Positions 8,017 through 16,419 of a stretch of DNA of 64,000 nucleotides are shown one piece after another. Below the pieces are notes generated by a model. It was not told the DNA's origin and made no database searches. It worked only from the letters and a program-made list of their open reading frames with translations. The stretch lies in NCBI GenBank assembly GCA_013154095.1, contig JAADDD010000004.1, positions 62,001 through 126,000 of the forward strand, given 5' to 3'. The stretch is from a bacterium. Its GTDB lineage: Archaea; JAADDD01. Made by a program: the position numbers and the translations under genes. How positions within the stretch are numbered: position 1 is the first letter of the stretch; every line of letters begins with the position of its first letter.

Positions 8017-8847
8017 ATGCAGCTGCGTCTCGCCCTTTTCTTGCTCTTTTTTCTTTGCCTACAGCAAGCAAGCGCTGCAATTGTCAGCCTGACAATTTAC
8101 TTGTACCAGGACCATGCAGAGCTTACGCTAACATACTGCAGCAAGCAGATCCCTGCAGTGGTCCAGCTGCTGCCACTGCAGTGCCGTGCAGTAAAGGAAT
8201 ATTCCTCGGTTCCTGTACACGTGCAAGCGCTACACTGTATTTTCGTGCAAGCAACTTGCAAGTACTACACACGCTCTGGACTGAACGTACTTGTCTTTGA
8301 TCCTCCGCTGCTAGCAGCCTACACAAATGCAAGCCTGTACTTGCTGAACTACACTCCTTTTGCAGTAAAAGGACTAGCCTTACAGCGTTACAGCAATTAT
8401 TATTACGCTGAGCTTTCTCGGCCAAAGATATTTTTGCTTGCAGTGCAGCAGCCTAATGGCTTTCCCTGGCTTGCGCTACTATTGTTGCTGTTCAGCGCAG
8501 TTCTCGCTTACATTGCTTACTGGAGCTTTAAGCAGTACAGGCTAGCAGAGCAGCTAGAGAAAGCTGTGCTCTGTCTGCGCGCAGAAACAGACAAGAAAAT
8601 CGTGCGGTACTTGCTCCATCGTAGGCAGTGCTACCAGCACGAGCTAGTGAAGGTGCTTGGCCTTGACAGGAGCACTGCCTGCAGAGCGCTGCAGCGGCTT
8701 GAACAGCTCGGTGTAGTCCAGCGCTTCAGGGAAAAGGGCAAGGTGCGCGTCATGCTCTCGCTCAATGGCTTGTTGAAGCTTGCACAGCAAGGACCTAAAG
8801 GCCCTGCTCGGCAACCACAGTCCTCGGGAGACCATGAAGGAGGCTAG
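8017..8847 (+). CDS. Membrane-anchored winged-helix protein
   Basis: The 276-aa protein has a signal peptide (1-20), an extracellular domain of about 125 residues with several cysteines, one transmembrane helix (about 148-170) and a cytoplasmic winged-helix domain (about 185-265). The domain's ELVKVLGLDRSTACRALQRLEQLGVVQR block resembles MarR/ArsR-type DNA readers. The layout, sensor outside and DNA-binding domain inside, is known for archaeal membrane-bound regulators. It directly precedes and overlaps by 14 nt the first of two secreted sequon-rich proteins, so it may control them (inference). Ligand unknown. Confidence 0.7.
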   Translation: MQLRLALFLLFFLCLQQASAAIVSLTIYLYQDHAELTLTYCSKQIPAVVQLLPLQCRAVKEYSSVPVHVQALHCIFVQATCKYYTRSGLNVLVFDPPLLAAYTNASLYLLNYTPFAVKGLALQRYSNYYYAELSRPKIFLLAVQQPNGFPWLALLLLLFSAVLAYIAYWSFKQYRLAEQLEKAVLCLRAETDKKIVRYLLHRRQCYQHELVKVLGLDRSTACRALQRLEQLGVVQRFREKGKVRVMLSLNGLLKLAQQGPKGPARQPQSSGDHEGG

Positions 8848-9910
8848 CGTGTTGGTGCTTGCTGCCTTGCTGGTGCTGCCTGTTGTGCTTGCTGCACCTA
8901 TACAGCCACTTCCGGTAAACTTGAGCCATCCTCGTCCAGGAGTATATAATACAAGTAATGGAACTGTTGTGGTGCTGGTCTATCCTAAGCCGCCAACAAA
9001 AATAAAAATAAGTCCATATGCCTATCCGTTCATTCTAGTGAAAGCAAGCCATTACCTAAATTCCAGCAATGCAACGCAGGCTAACTCCACGAGAAATGTA
9101 ACAAGGATTAATAGGAGTAACTGGACACGCGGACCATTCAACGTGAGCAACTACTCTCATTGGATAAACTACTACAAAAGGCATGTTATGTACCACGTAA
9201 TCCACAGAGTTTATCGACTAATCCACAGAGTCGAGCACCGTCATCCTCGAGCGCGCAGTGCCTGGCTCAGGAAGTACATAATAGAGTTAGAGAAGCGGTT
9301 CAGGCACGAGTGGCGCGCAGAGTACAGGATGCTGAAGACAATTTACTGGAAGGTGCTTGAGCTAAAGCAAGAAGTGCTAGAGTACTGCGGCAAGAACTAC
9401 ACGAACTGCACGTACTTCAAGGAATATGTGAAAGCGCTGAAGCTGTTCATGGTGCTGCACCTTAACGCAATCATCGACAGACTACAGTCAATGCAGCACA
9501 TTGCCGGTAATGCCACGCTCTGGTATATCCAGCAGGCAAAGCAACTAGAGCAAGAAGTACTGGCAGCGCAAAACTACACTGAGCTTAAGCAGATCTTCGG
9601 GCAGTACGTGCAATTTGTCAGAAAATTCCATGAATTTTGCGTGCAGGCACTTGCAAGGAAGCAACTATACATGATCTTTACCAGAATCAAGGCAGCAATG
9701 AGCCTAGTCCAGCACCTTGAGCCTATCTTCGGTAATACCACGAAGCTAGCAAGCATCGAAGCAAACCTTACATTGTTGCTTCACAGAGTAGAGATGCTGC
9801 TAGCTGGACCAATGATTATTTCCAGCGATGTAGTGAAAATCGAGCAGCAGTTTATCGCTATACTAGAACAGCTAAAGACTATAATCATGGAATATATTAG
9901 GAGAATATGA
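8834..9910 (+). CDS. Secreted helical protein rich in N-glycosylation sequons
   Basis: Not recognised. The start was set at the ATG at 8834 because it gives a clean signal peptide (KEASVLVLAALLVLPVVLAA) for a 358-aa product. Residues 25-125 are low-complexity and contain about a dozen N-x-S/T sites (for example NSSNAT, NSTRNVT). The remainder is predicted helical with many His and Arg residues and repeated HRV(Y/E)H-like segments near 140-165. It has no C-terminal anchor. It overlaps the upstream regulator gene and, by 4 nt, the next secreted protein gene. An exported, glycosylated structural protein is the simplest reading. Confidence 0.65.
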   Translation: MKEASVLVLAALLVLPVVLAAPIQPLPVNLSHPRPGVYNTSNGTVVVLVYPKPPTKIKISPYAYPFILVKASHYLNSSNATQANSTRNVTRINRSNWTRGPFNVSNYSHWINYYKRHVMYHVIHRVYRLIHRVEHRHPRARSAWLRKYIIELEKRFRHEWRAEYRMLKTIYWKVLELKQEVLEYCGKNYTNCTYFKEYVKALKLFMVLHLNAIIDRLQSMQHIAGNATLWYIQQAKQLEQEVLAAQNYTELKQIFGQYVQFVRKFHEFCVQALARKQLYMIFTRIKAAMSLVQHLEPIFGNTTKLASIEANLTLLLHRVEMLLAGPMIISSDVVKIEQQFIAILEQLKTIIMEYIRRI

Positions 9911-10524
9911 AGCTAGGCTACCTCCTTCTTTTCCTTTTTTCTCTTGGAGGTAGTATCATAAGCAGCTTTTTTGCCGTGCATCTAATAGCAGTGCAGAGCT
10001 CTTCTAGTCATAGAATTTCTCTAAAAAATTTGTCTAAAATGCAGAAAGAAATTCAGCGCATGATAAACGAGACACGTCAGGCAATGGAACAGCTAATGTG
10101 GCAGGAGCAGTTCCAGCTTGGCAAAATGCTGCTAAACATTAGCGTGCCTCGCAGTGTGCTGCCAGCAAATGTATCTGCACGTACAAGAGCTAATATCACG
10201 CGCGCTGCCAATGCCACGAATACAACAATTAATAAAATAAATAATTCATTAATTAATCAATCAAGGATAAACCAATCGAACCTCTCTCGCAGAACTAGAG
10301 TTGTTGTCCTCTGCAAGTATAACCAGACAAACACTACCGCTAACACTACTCTGTTCAACGCAAGCAACAGCAGCGTCGCTACCAGCAACTTTACAGCAAG
10401 TAATTCCACCAGCAACTACACCGTGGTTAAGACAGTTCTGCAGAACATTACCCAGCTAGAAAATACTAGCAATGCAAGCCTGCAGGGCTTTAACGCAAGC
10501 CAGCTCCAGTCATTACTGCTGTGA
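9907..10524 (+). CDS. Secreted Asn/Ser/Thr-rich protein with dense sequons
   Basis: A 205-aa protein with an N-terminal hydrophobic segment (about 3-28) that acts as signal or anchor, a short coiled-coil-like region (45-75), then a 120-residue tract made largely of Asn, Thr and Ser. That tract holds more than twenty N-x-S/T sequons (for example NATNTT, NKINNS, NASNSS). It should be heavily N-glycosylated outside the cell. The ATGA overlap with the previous gene and an AGGAG site just upstream of the start indicate translational coupling. The last 12 nt overlap the convergent zinc-ribbon gene. No homologue recognised. Confidence 0.65.
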   Translation: MKLGYLLLFLFSLGGSIISSFFAVHLIAVQSSSSHRISLKNLSKMQKEIQRMINETRQAMEQLMWQEQFQLGKMLLNISVPRSVLPANVSARTRANITRAANATNTTINKINNSLINQSRINQSNLSRRTRVVVLCKYNQTNTTANTTLFNASNSSVATSNFTASNSTSNYTVVKTVLQNITQLENTSNASLQGFNASQLQSLLL

Positions 10525-10662
10525 CCACCTGCCTCTTCTTGGTCCCCTATCAATTCTTATTACATTCTGCGAGCCGCACTTTGGACACTTCACTGCCCAG
10601 CGAGGCATCCAGGGAGTCTCGAACTCGTGGCCACAGTCCAGGCATTTCCAGCGCTTCGTCAG
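10513..10662 (-). CDS. Small zinc-ribbon protein, probable CTG start
   Basis: A 49-aa protein with two CxxC pairs: CLDC (residues 7-10) in KRWKCLDCGHEFETP, and CPKC (26-29) in KCPKCGSQNVIRIDRG, followed by an Arg-rich tail. The pattern is that of small archaeal rubredoxin-like zinc ribbons. No ATG, GTG or TTG lies in frame between the upstream in-frame TAA and the first cysteine. The only candidate is CTG at 10662-10660, which overlaps the TGA of the upstream gene as CTGA and has a GGTGA site 7 nt before it. It is the last gene of the redox operon. Function unknown. Confidence 0.7.
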   Translation of the reverse strand: MTKRWKCLDCGHEFETPWMPRWAVKCPKCGSQNVIRIDRGPRRGRWSQQ

Positions 10663-11366
10663 CGTTTTTTCACCTTTATTGCTTCTAGTATATCTACTAC
10701 TTTAATTTCTGGAAAATGCTGGCTGGCAGCTTCGCGCAGCTGCAGCAAGCACATAGGACAGCTCGTGACTACTACCTTGCAGCCAAGCTTCGCGAACCTC
10801 TCTAGACTGAGCTTGGCGGCTGCAAGAGAGCTTTCTGGAAACGTGGCTCTGAGGCCTCCACCTCCGCCGCAACAAAAAGAGTACTGTTTAGCAAGCACTG
10901 GCTCAAGCACATTGTACCCAGCAGCCCTCAGCAGCTCTCTTGGCTGCTCGTAGATTCCTAGTCCTCTTCCAAGGTGGCAAGGATCATGGAAGCCTACCTG
11001 CTTTTCTTGCAGCACGGCTTCGAGCCCAAACTTCTTTTTGTGCAGCAGCTCAGTAAGTAGCTCTATTACATGCACTGCCTGCACTTTCCACTTTTCGACA
11101 AATTTAGGGTAAATGTACTTGAATGTATAGCAGCAAGAAGGACAAACAAAGATCATCTTCTTTGCTCGTAGAATTTCTTTTACTTTTTTGCAGTGTTCTT
11201 TGAACTCATCAAACAGTCCAGCATTGTAGAGAGGCAGTCCACAGCAAGGTTCATTCTCTGCCAATAAGTAATCTATGCCTAGTTCATCGAGCACTTGCCT
11301 GTATTTATCTGCTAGATCTGGTAAACCGAAACGCAGCGTGCAGCCAAGGAACAGCAAGCTAGCCAT
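10659..11366 (-). CDS. Two-CCG-domain iron-sulfur protein (HdrB/LutA/GlcF-like)
   Basis: A 235-aa protein built of two cysteine-rich CCG domains. The first has GCTLRFG, EPCCGLP and CPSCCYTF; the second has DPCHLGRG, FCCGGGGG and CPMCLLQL. Such domains bind noncubane or [4Fe-4S] clusters in HdrB, LutA/LldE and glycolate oxidase GlcF. In this operon a LutB/LldF-like protein lies two genes upstream, so electron transfer or 2-hydroxyacid-type oxidation is plausible. LutC and a flavin dehydrogenase are absent. Its ATG overlaps the stop of the CcdA-thioredoxin gene by 8 nt. Confidence 0.85.
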   Translation of the reverse strand: MASLLFLGCTLRFGLPDLADKYRQVLDELGIDYLLAENEPCCGLPLYNAGLFDEFKEHCKKVKEILRAKKMIFVCPSCCYTFKYIYPKFVEKWKVQAVHVIELLTELLHKKKFGLEAVLQEKQVGFHDPCHLGRGLGIYEQPRELLRAAGYNVLEPVLAKQYSFCCGGGGGLRATFPESSLAAAKLSLERFAKLGCKVVVTSCPMCLLQLREAASQHFPEIKVVDILEAIKVKKR

Positions 11367-12600
11367 GCTCCAGCCTCCTGCAGAGCTGCTCTAGTAATTG
11401 CTTGGTGAGCACGTAGTAGTGCCAGCGCGCGTCGTAGCATGTACTGCAGTTCAGCAGCCTTGCAGGTACTAGGCCATACGCGAAGCACTGGGCTGCAGTG
11501 AGCTGCTCTGTGTAGCCGACAAAGAGCAGGTGCACGTGGTCCCAGGAGACGTAAACTGTTGGCACAGCCAGCGGCGAAGAGTTCATCTGCTTGCAGATTT
11601 TTTCCCACAGCCTGTAACCGCTGGGCGTGTCCACGCACACCAAGCAATACAGTTTTTTCGGCACATGGAGTTCTTGGAGCGTGTGCAGCAGCTCATGGCA
11701 GTGCGGGCAGGTAGGCAAGTAAAAAATAATCATCGGTGCCTGCAGCCGGGCAGGAGTCCTTGTTGCCGCCGCAATTGCCAGAAAGTAGCAGCCTAGCGCG
11801 AGCAGGGCTACTCCAGCAGCCAGCCTCATGTAGCTTCTACCGCTTTTGTAGAATTTCTCCAGTTTTTCTACTGCCAGCATGCCATAATAGCAGGCAACAA
11901 CTATTCCTACTAGAGGCAACGCGAACCAGAGATCGTACCACAAAATAAACAGCGCTTTTACTGGCAAGCTGTAGTTTGTCTGGGCAAGCATGTTTGCGTA
12001 CGCTGCAGGAAAGCCTCCAGTGCAGCCAAGATTTACCAGGCTAGAAATTGCTCCGAGCAGCGCGGCCGAGAAAAGGCTAGCTCTGCGCGCGAGCTGCTCG
12101 AGCTTAGGCTTTATCCAGCCCGGTAGTGCGAGTCTTGGACCCTTTTCTGGCCAGAAATATTCCTTGAGCTCCAGCAGTCCTAATACTAATAATATAATAG
12201 ATAATGAAATTATTACATATATTTTATATAAATAAAGCAGTTCTTGGAGCGCTACGAGCACGAGAAAAACATAAAAAGCATAGGCTCCTGCTGCACCCAC
12301 AACGAAAGCTATGCCGCACTTCAGCGCACGCTTTCTTGAGCCAAGGATGCCGAGAAAGCTGAGCAATATAATTATTAGCGAGAGCACGCAAGGATTAATA
12401 ATTCCGTCTAGTAGTCCTAGCACTACTCCTGCTGCCAGTAACTGCCAGCACGACTCATGCTTGGTTGGCCTGTAGTGGAACAGCGTAGAAAAATTGGGTT
12501 GCTCGTGCTCTGCAGGACAGAACATTTTAGAAGAGTTGCAGGAAGCAAAAGCCACTGGAAGCAAAACAATAGCAGCAAGCAGAAAAACAAACCATTTCAT
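11359..12600 (-). CDS. CcdA/DsbD-type membrane protein fused to a thioredoxin-like domain
   Basis: The start was placed at the ATG at 12600 (signal MKWFVFLLAAIVLLPVAFA), 5 nt after the stop of the LutB-like gene, giving 413 aa. Residues 50-285 form the six-helix CcdA transporter core with its two redox cysteines (GIINPC and LGCTGGFP). The C-terminal 125 residues hold a thioredoxin-like CPHC motif (LPTCPHCHELL). CcdA proteins carry reducing equivalents across the membrane; the fused domain resembles DsbD. Placement between two Fe-S proteins is unusual and suggests coupling to that redox module. Positions 12180-12240 form an AT-rich block. Confidence 0.85.
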   Translation of the reverse strand: MKWFVFLLAAIVLLPVAFASCNSSKMFCPAEHEQPNFSTLFHYRPTKHESCWQLLAAGVVLGLLDGIINPCVLSLIIILLSFLGILGSRKRALKCGIAFVVGAAGAYAFYVFLVLVALQELLYLYKIYVIISLSIILLVLGLLELKEYFWPEKGPRLALPGWIKPKLEQLARRASLFSAALLGAISSLVNLGCTGGFPAAYANMLAQTNYSLPVKALFILWYDLWFALPLVGIVVACYYGMLAVEKLEKFYKSGRSYMRLAAGVALLALGCYFLAIAAATRTPARLQAPMIIFYLPTCPHCHELLHTLQELHVPKKLYCLVCVDTPSGYRLWEKICKQMNSSPLAVPTVYVSWDHVHLLFVGYTEQLTAAQCFAYGLVPARLLNCSTCYDARWHYYVLTKQLLEQLCRRLEHG

Positions 12601-12605
12601 GCTTC

Positions 12606-13820
12606 TCAGCAGCAAAAGAATTGAAGATCTTTTCCTGGTTTTGCTTCTCCAATAGGATTCATGTATCGCTTCATTTTTTCTGCCATTTGTTTTAGCTGTT
12701 CTGGTAATAATCCTGCAGCAGCACATTCTTGTCTGAGCAGGCGAATAAACTTTGTCCATGGAATATTCATTGGGCAAACCTGCTCGCAGGCACCACACAG
12801 ACTGCAAGAAAAGATGCACGGAGCAAGTTCCTCGAGCCTGTGCTGGTAGCGCTGGAAAAGCACTCCGCGCAAACCTTTCAGCTCTAGTCCCTGTACCTTT
12901 CCCGCAGCACAGAGCGGGCAGACAGCCACGCAGGCACCGCAAGAGATGCAGCGCAGCACCTCCCTGTACTGCGAGTCTAGTAGCTTGCTCCTGCCGTTGT
13001 CCACTACTATTACTACTACTTCTTCTGCGCCGTACATTCCCCTGAGCAGCCTACCTCCTATATCTCCTGTCTGGCTTGGGCCAGAAATTACCGAGAGATA
13101 GGAACCGAGCGGCTGCGCAGAGCAGGCAAGCGCCTGTAGCTCGCAGAGCCTAAGCGCGGCCTGCCTGTCTGGTACGATTTTTTCCAGCGAGGTCACCACT
13201 ATGTGCTTTTTCAGCCTCGAGACTAAAGAGATGTTGCCTTCGTTTTCTTGCAGAAAAATCGAGCCGTCTGCGCTTACAAAGTTTGCTCCAGTAATTCCGA
13301 CTTCGCAGTCCTGCAAGAACCGCTTCACGTGTTGCCTCACAGCTTCCTTGATCGCTTCAGGCGTAGGAGCAACATTTATTCCTAGCCTTTCTTTTAGTCC
13401 GCTGGCTATTTTTTCTGTGTCAAGGTGCAGCGCAGGTATCATTGGATGCGAGGACTCTTCTCCTAGCACTTCCACAATAAAATCGCCGCAGTCTGTTTCA
13501 CAGACAGTATATCCCAGATTTCTGAGTTTTTTAGTGAGCTCTAGCTCTTTCCCAACATTTGTTTTTGTCTTTGCTATTTTTCCTACACCTTCTATGTATT
13601 TAGGAAAAATCTTCCAAAATTCATCCTTGTCCTTGACAAGTACAACTTCTATTCCTAGATTTTCTAGATTATCTTTTGCTTCATTCCATAAATCAAACAG
13701 CTTTTCGATTGTGTAATTTCTTATTCTAATACATTCTTGCTTGAGTTTTTCTAGAAGCTGTTTATGCTTACTTAAACTCTGTACATATAACTGCAAAAAT
13801 TCCATGTACAGTGAGCCCAT
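12606..13820 (-). CDS. LUD-domain iron-sulfur protein (LutB/LldF-like)
   Basis: A 404-aa protein with an N-terminal LUD domain (about 70-290), including GITGANFVSADGSIFLQENEG and VVTSLEKIVPD, and a ferredoxin domain with two [4Fe-4S] sites, CISCGACVAVCP and CSLCGACEQVCPMNI. LutB/LldF proteins act in lactate oxidation with LutA and LutC. Here the LutA-like partner is two genes downstream, but LutC is missing and a CcdA-thioredoxin gene intervenes. The protein is shorter than typical LutB (about 470 aa). It heads a four-gene minus-strand operon behind a TATA box at 13857-13849. The substrate is uncertain. Confidence 0.85.
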   Translation of the reverse strand: MGSLYMEFLQLYVQSLSKHKQLLEKLKQECIRIRNYTIEKLFDLWNEAKDNLENLGIEVVLVKDKDEFWKIFPKYIEGVGKIAKTKTNVGKELELTKKLRNLGYTVCETDCGDFIVEVLGEESSHPMIPALHLDTEKIASGLKERLGINVAPTPEAIKEAVRQHVKRFLQDCEVGITGANFVSADGSIFLQENEGNISLVSRLKKHIVVTSLEKIVPDRQAALRLCELQALACSAQPLGSYLSVISGPSQTGDIGGRLLRGMYGAEEVVVIVVDNGRSKLLDSQYREVLRCISCGACVAVCPLCAAGKVQGLELKGLRGVLFQRYQHRLEELAPCIFSCSLCGACEQVCPMNIPWTKFIRLLRQECAAAGLLPEQLKQMAEKMKRYMNPIGEAKPGKDLQFFCC

Positions 13821-13848
13821 AATTTATAATTTATCAACCTTTATGCTG

Positions 13849-13857
13849 ATATAAAGA
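13849..13857 (-). promoter_or_regulatory. TATA box of the LutB-CcdA redox operon
   Basis: CTTTATATC on the minus strand, centred about 33 nt upstream of the ATG at 13820. It would give a leader of only a few nucleotides. It sits back to back with the L7Ae promoter on the other strand. Confidence 0.45.
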
Positions 13858-13875
13858 CTGTGCAGCGTTGCAGCG

Positions 13876-13883
13876 TTTATATA
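13876..13883 (+). promoter_or_regulatory. TATA box of the L7Ae operon
   Basis: TTTATATA precedes the L7Ae start by about 40 nt. Transcription from about 13906 would leave a leader of roughly 17 nt containing the GAGGAG Shine-Dalgarno site at 13911-13916. Confidence 0.5.
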
Positions 13884-13922
13884 CTACTGCTAGCATCTAC
13901 TGATCAGCGCGAGGAGCACGTG

Positions 13923-14312
13923 ATGACGATGAGCAGGCCCCCCTACCAGAAATTTGACGTGCCTCCTGAACTAGCACAAAAAGCTCTAGAAGCACTTAAG
14001 CTTGCAAGAGAAACTGGAAAAATTAGGAAAGGCACAAATGAAACTACCAAAGCAGTTGAGCGTGGCCAAGCAAAACTAGTACTTATTGCGCTAGATGTCG
14101 ATCCTCCAGAAATCGTGATGCACCTGCCTCCTCTCTGCGAAGAAAAAGGGGTGCCTTACATTTACGTGCCCAGCAAGCAGGAACTAGGAAAAGCTGCAGG
14201 CATAGAAGTAGCAGCAGCAAGTGCCTGTATCATCGAGCCTGGTAAGGCCAAAGACCTGGTCGAAGAAATCGCGAAAGCAGTAGAAGAGCTTAAGAAAGCT
14301 GCCTCCCAGTAA
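13923..14312 (+). CDS. rpl7ae: Ribosomal protein L7Ae
   Basis: K-turn binding protein of the large subunit, also the core protein of C/D and H/ACA guide RNPs and, in archaea, of RNase P. The 129-aa form shows [33 protein letters not shown] and [11 protein letters not shown], the RNA-binding signature. The ATG at 13923 was chosen for its GAGGAG site; GTG at 13920 and ATG at 13929 are alternatives. The start codon lies inside GTGATGA, a box-C-like sequence, with CTGA 16 nt upstream, which may matter because L7Ae binds such motifs. It heads an operon with S28e, L24e and a DUF2070 gene. Confidence 0.97.
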   Translation: MTMSRPPYQKFDVPPELAQKALEALKLARETGKIRKGTNETTKAVERGQAKLVLIALDVDPPEIVMHLPPLCEEKGVPYIYVPSKQELGKAAGIEVAAASACIIEPGKAKDLVEEIAKAVEELKKAASQ

Positions 14313-14327
14313 TGCTTCTAGGAGACG

Positions 14328-14585
14328 ATGGCAGAGAAACAGACCAGGGCTCCTTCCCTCGAAAACTTCAATCCTGAAGAGTACGGTGCTTGGCCGGCCG
14401 AAGTAATCGAGATTATTGGAAGAACCGGTGCTCACGGTGAAGTCACGCAGGTGCGTGTACGCATTCTTGCCGGCAAGGACAAAGGCAGGATACTTACAAG
14501 GAACGTCATGGGACCTGTAAGGATAGGCGACATTCTCATGCTCAGAGAAACGCAGCGCGAGGCAAGAGAAATCAGGCCAAGGTAG
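14328..14585 (+). CDS. rps28e: 30S ribosomal protein S28e
   Basis: An 85-aa S1-like OB-fold protein of the small subunit. The conserved core [43 protein letters not shown] continues to the family end [12 protein letters not shown]. It has an N-terminal extension of about 20 residues compared with the shortest archaeal homologues. An AGGAG site lies upstream. The L7Ae-S28e-L24e order is conserved in many archaea. Confidence 0.97.
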   Translation: MAEKQTRAPSLENFNPEEYGAWPAEVIEIIGRTGAHGEVTQVRVRILAGKDKGRILTRNVMGPVRIGDILMLRETQREAREIRPR

Positions 14586-14590
14586 AGCTG

Positions 14591-14815
14591 ATGCCGCGCG
14601 AGTACATTTGTTCTTTTTGCGGCAGGAAAATTCCTCCTGGAAAGGGAAAAATGGTAGTGTTCAACGACGGCAGAATATATTACTTCTGTTCTTCGAAGTG
14701 CGAGAAAAACATGCTCAAGCTTGGAAGGAATCCTAAAGAAATTCCTTGGACAGAATATTACAGGAAAGAAAAACTGGAAAGGCTAAAAAGCGCAGAACAG
14801 CAGCAACAAGCATGA
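14591..14815 (+). CDS. rpl24e: 50S ribosomal protein L24e
   Basis: A 74-aa zinc-binding ribosomal protein. The cysteines CSFC (residues 8-11) and C35/C39 in YFCSSKCEKN form the L24e zinc finger, with the family sequence GRKIPPGKGKM between them. The last codons overlap the start of the DUF2070 gene as ATGA, which indicates coupled translation. Confidence 0.97.
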   Translation: MPREYICSFCGRKIPPGKGKMVVFNDGRIYYFCSSKCEKNMLKLGRNPKEIPWTEYYRKEKLERLKSAEQQQQA

Positions 14816-16419
14816 AAAATGAACAGTTCTATAGCTCGCTGCACAAGTATTTCTTCTCCTTTCCCTCGTCTCGGACACTCTCAGCTCTGCTCTCTTGCTT
14901 GCTGGCTAGCAGCCTATTCTTTTCCTGGCAAAGACATTCCTGGCAGCTACTTGCGCTGGAAATCTACACACTTGCAGCGCTCTTGTTGCTGAGAGAACTT
15001 AAGTTGCTAGATTTGGCTGAAAGAAAGCGGTTTCTGGGCTCTTGTACAATTGTTGCAGCTTTCTTTTTTCTAGTAATTTTACTCAACAAACCAGTTTTCT
15101 TGGTTTTTTCTCCTTTTTTCTTCTTTTTGTTTTTAGAAGCTCTATCTTATCGAATTTTCTTTCCAAAAACTGTTTACTTGGCAGTTAGTTTAGCAATACC
15201 ATTACTAGTTTTCGCAGCTCTTTCTGCTCCAGTACTTTCTTTTATGTTGCTCCTGGTTCAGCTCTGCTATTTCTTGCTGCTACATGCATACAGAAAAAAG
15301 CAAAGACAGAAATTTGGCCTTGATCCGTATATTCTCTGCAAGCTATATATATACTGGAAATTTACGGGCAATTCTAGTCCTTTTGAGGTTTTCCTGCAGC
15401 GCTATGCAGTGAAGCGTGACGTAAAAGTGGACGTGTGCGTACTCTATGACTACAATTATCGGCGGGTAGGAGTGCTTGTTTTTCCGCACTTCCATTTTGG
15501 ACCATTTGCTGGAGCAGGTTCTGCCTGTTTTCTCGAGGAACTGCAAAAGCTGCTGCCAGAGGCAGTGATTTTTCACTGCGAGGGCTCGCACGAACTTAAT
15601 ATAGCTTCGGCGAGAGCGGCGCGCGAACTAGCTCGCAAGGTCAGCGAAGTTGTTGCCAGGCAAGAGAAACCCACGTACATCAAGTTCTCTCGTCCGGTAG
15701 TAGTCTACCAGGGCGACCTGCGCTGTACAGGGCTAGAACTGAGCGGTAAAGTGCTGTACTTTGTAGAAAGGAGAATAAAACCAAGCGACGACATTCCTGA
15801 GCAAGTATTTTCCTTGATCGGCCTACGCGAAAATGAACTGCTCATCGAAATGCACAATAACTACTCTAGACAAGGCTGTGAATGGAACTGGAAGGAGCTG
15901 CGTGCATGCATAGAAGAGTGCAGGAAGCAGCTACAGCGCTCTCCTAGATATTACGGCAAGCTGCGGCTCAGGAAAATAGCTGGCCTGGGCGAGCGCGACA
16001 TACTCAAAGGAGGCATTGCGCTGCTAGAATTACTCTCTCCTGAACAGCGCACAGCGATTCTCGTGGTCGATGCGAACAACATCTTGCCTGAGGCAAGGAA
16101 CCTTCTCGAGCGGTTGCTGCGTAGGCAGTACGACGAAGTGCTGGTAGTCTCTACAGATAATCACGCAGGCACACTGGTAGGAAACGGCAGACTTTATTAT
16201 CCTGCCTTTTCGTGCACGCCAATCCAGGCAGTCCTCGACGAGCTCTTTGCTGTACAGCCTACAGAGGCAGTGTACTGTGAGTGGCGCGAGCTAGTAGAAC
16301 TAGTTCCAGTAATGGGAGAGGCTTACGAAAAAATGGTAAGAATGATCGATGAAGCAAGTCATGTAGTCCTAGCGACGCAGTTTTTGCTTGCTTTATCACT
16401 GATTACATTGGTTATTTAA
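14812..16419 (+). CDS. DUF2070 family membrane protein
   Basis: Archaea-specific integral membrane protein of unknown function, 535 aa from the ATGA-coupled start at 14812. Residues 25-180 hold about six transmembrane helices. The large soluble C-terminal part contains the motifs that led to the family call: FPHFHFGPFAGAGSACF, FHCEGSHELNIAS, and a later VVSTDNHAG. The histidines and aspartates look like a metal site, but no activity is known to me. It follows three ribosomal protein genes. The last 24 nt overlap thrS tail to tail. Confidence 0.75.
   Translation: MKNEQFYSSLHKYFFSFPSSRTLSALLSCLLASSLFFSWQRHSWQLLALEIYTLAALLLLRELKLLDLAERKRFLGSCTIVAAFFFLVILLNKPVFLVFSPFFFFLFLEALSYRIFFPKTVYLAVSLAIPLLVFAALSAPVLSFMLLLVQLCYFLLLHAYRKKQRQKFGLDPYILCKLYIYWKFTGNSSPFEVFLQRYAVKRDVKVDVCVLYDYNYRRVGVLVFPHFHFGPFAGAGSACFLEELQKLLPEAVIFHCEGSHELNIASARAARELARKVSEVVARQEKPTYIKFSRPVVVYQGDLRCTGLELSGKVLYFVERRIKPSDDIPEQVFSLIGLRENELLIEMHNNYSRQGCEWNWKELRACIEECRKQLQRSPRYYGKLRLRKIAGLGERDILKGGIALLELLSPEQRTAILVVDANNILPEARNLLERLLRRQYDEVLVVSTDNHAGTLVGNGRLYYPAFSCTPIQAVLDELFAVQPTEAVYCEWRELVELVPVMGEAYEKMVRMIDEASHVVLATQFLLALSLITLVI

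Noticed and set aside
11359..12942. A 527-aa open frame covering the CcdA gene with a long N-terminal extension
   Set aside because: The extra part is a shadow of the LutB-like gene; the ATG at 12600 gives a clean signal peptide 5 nt after the upstream stop.
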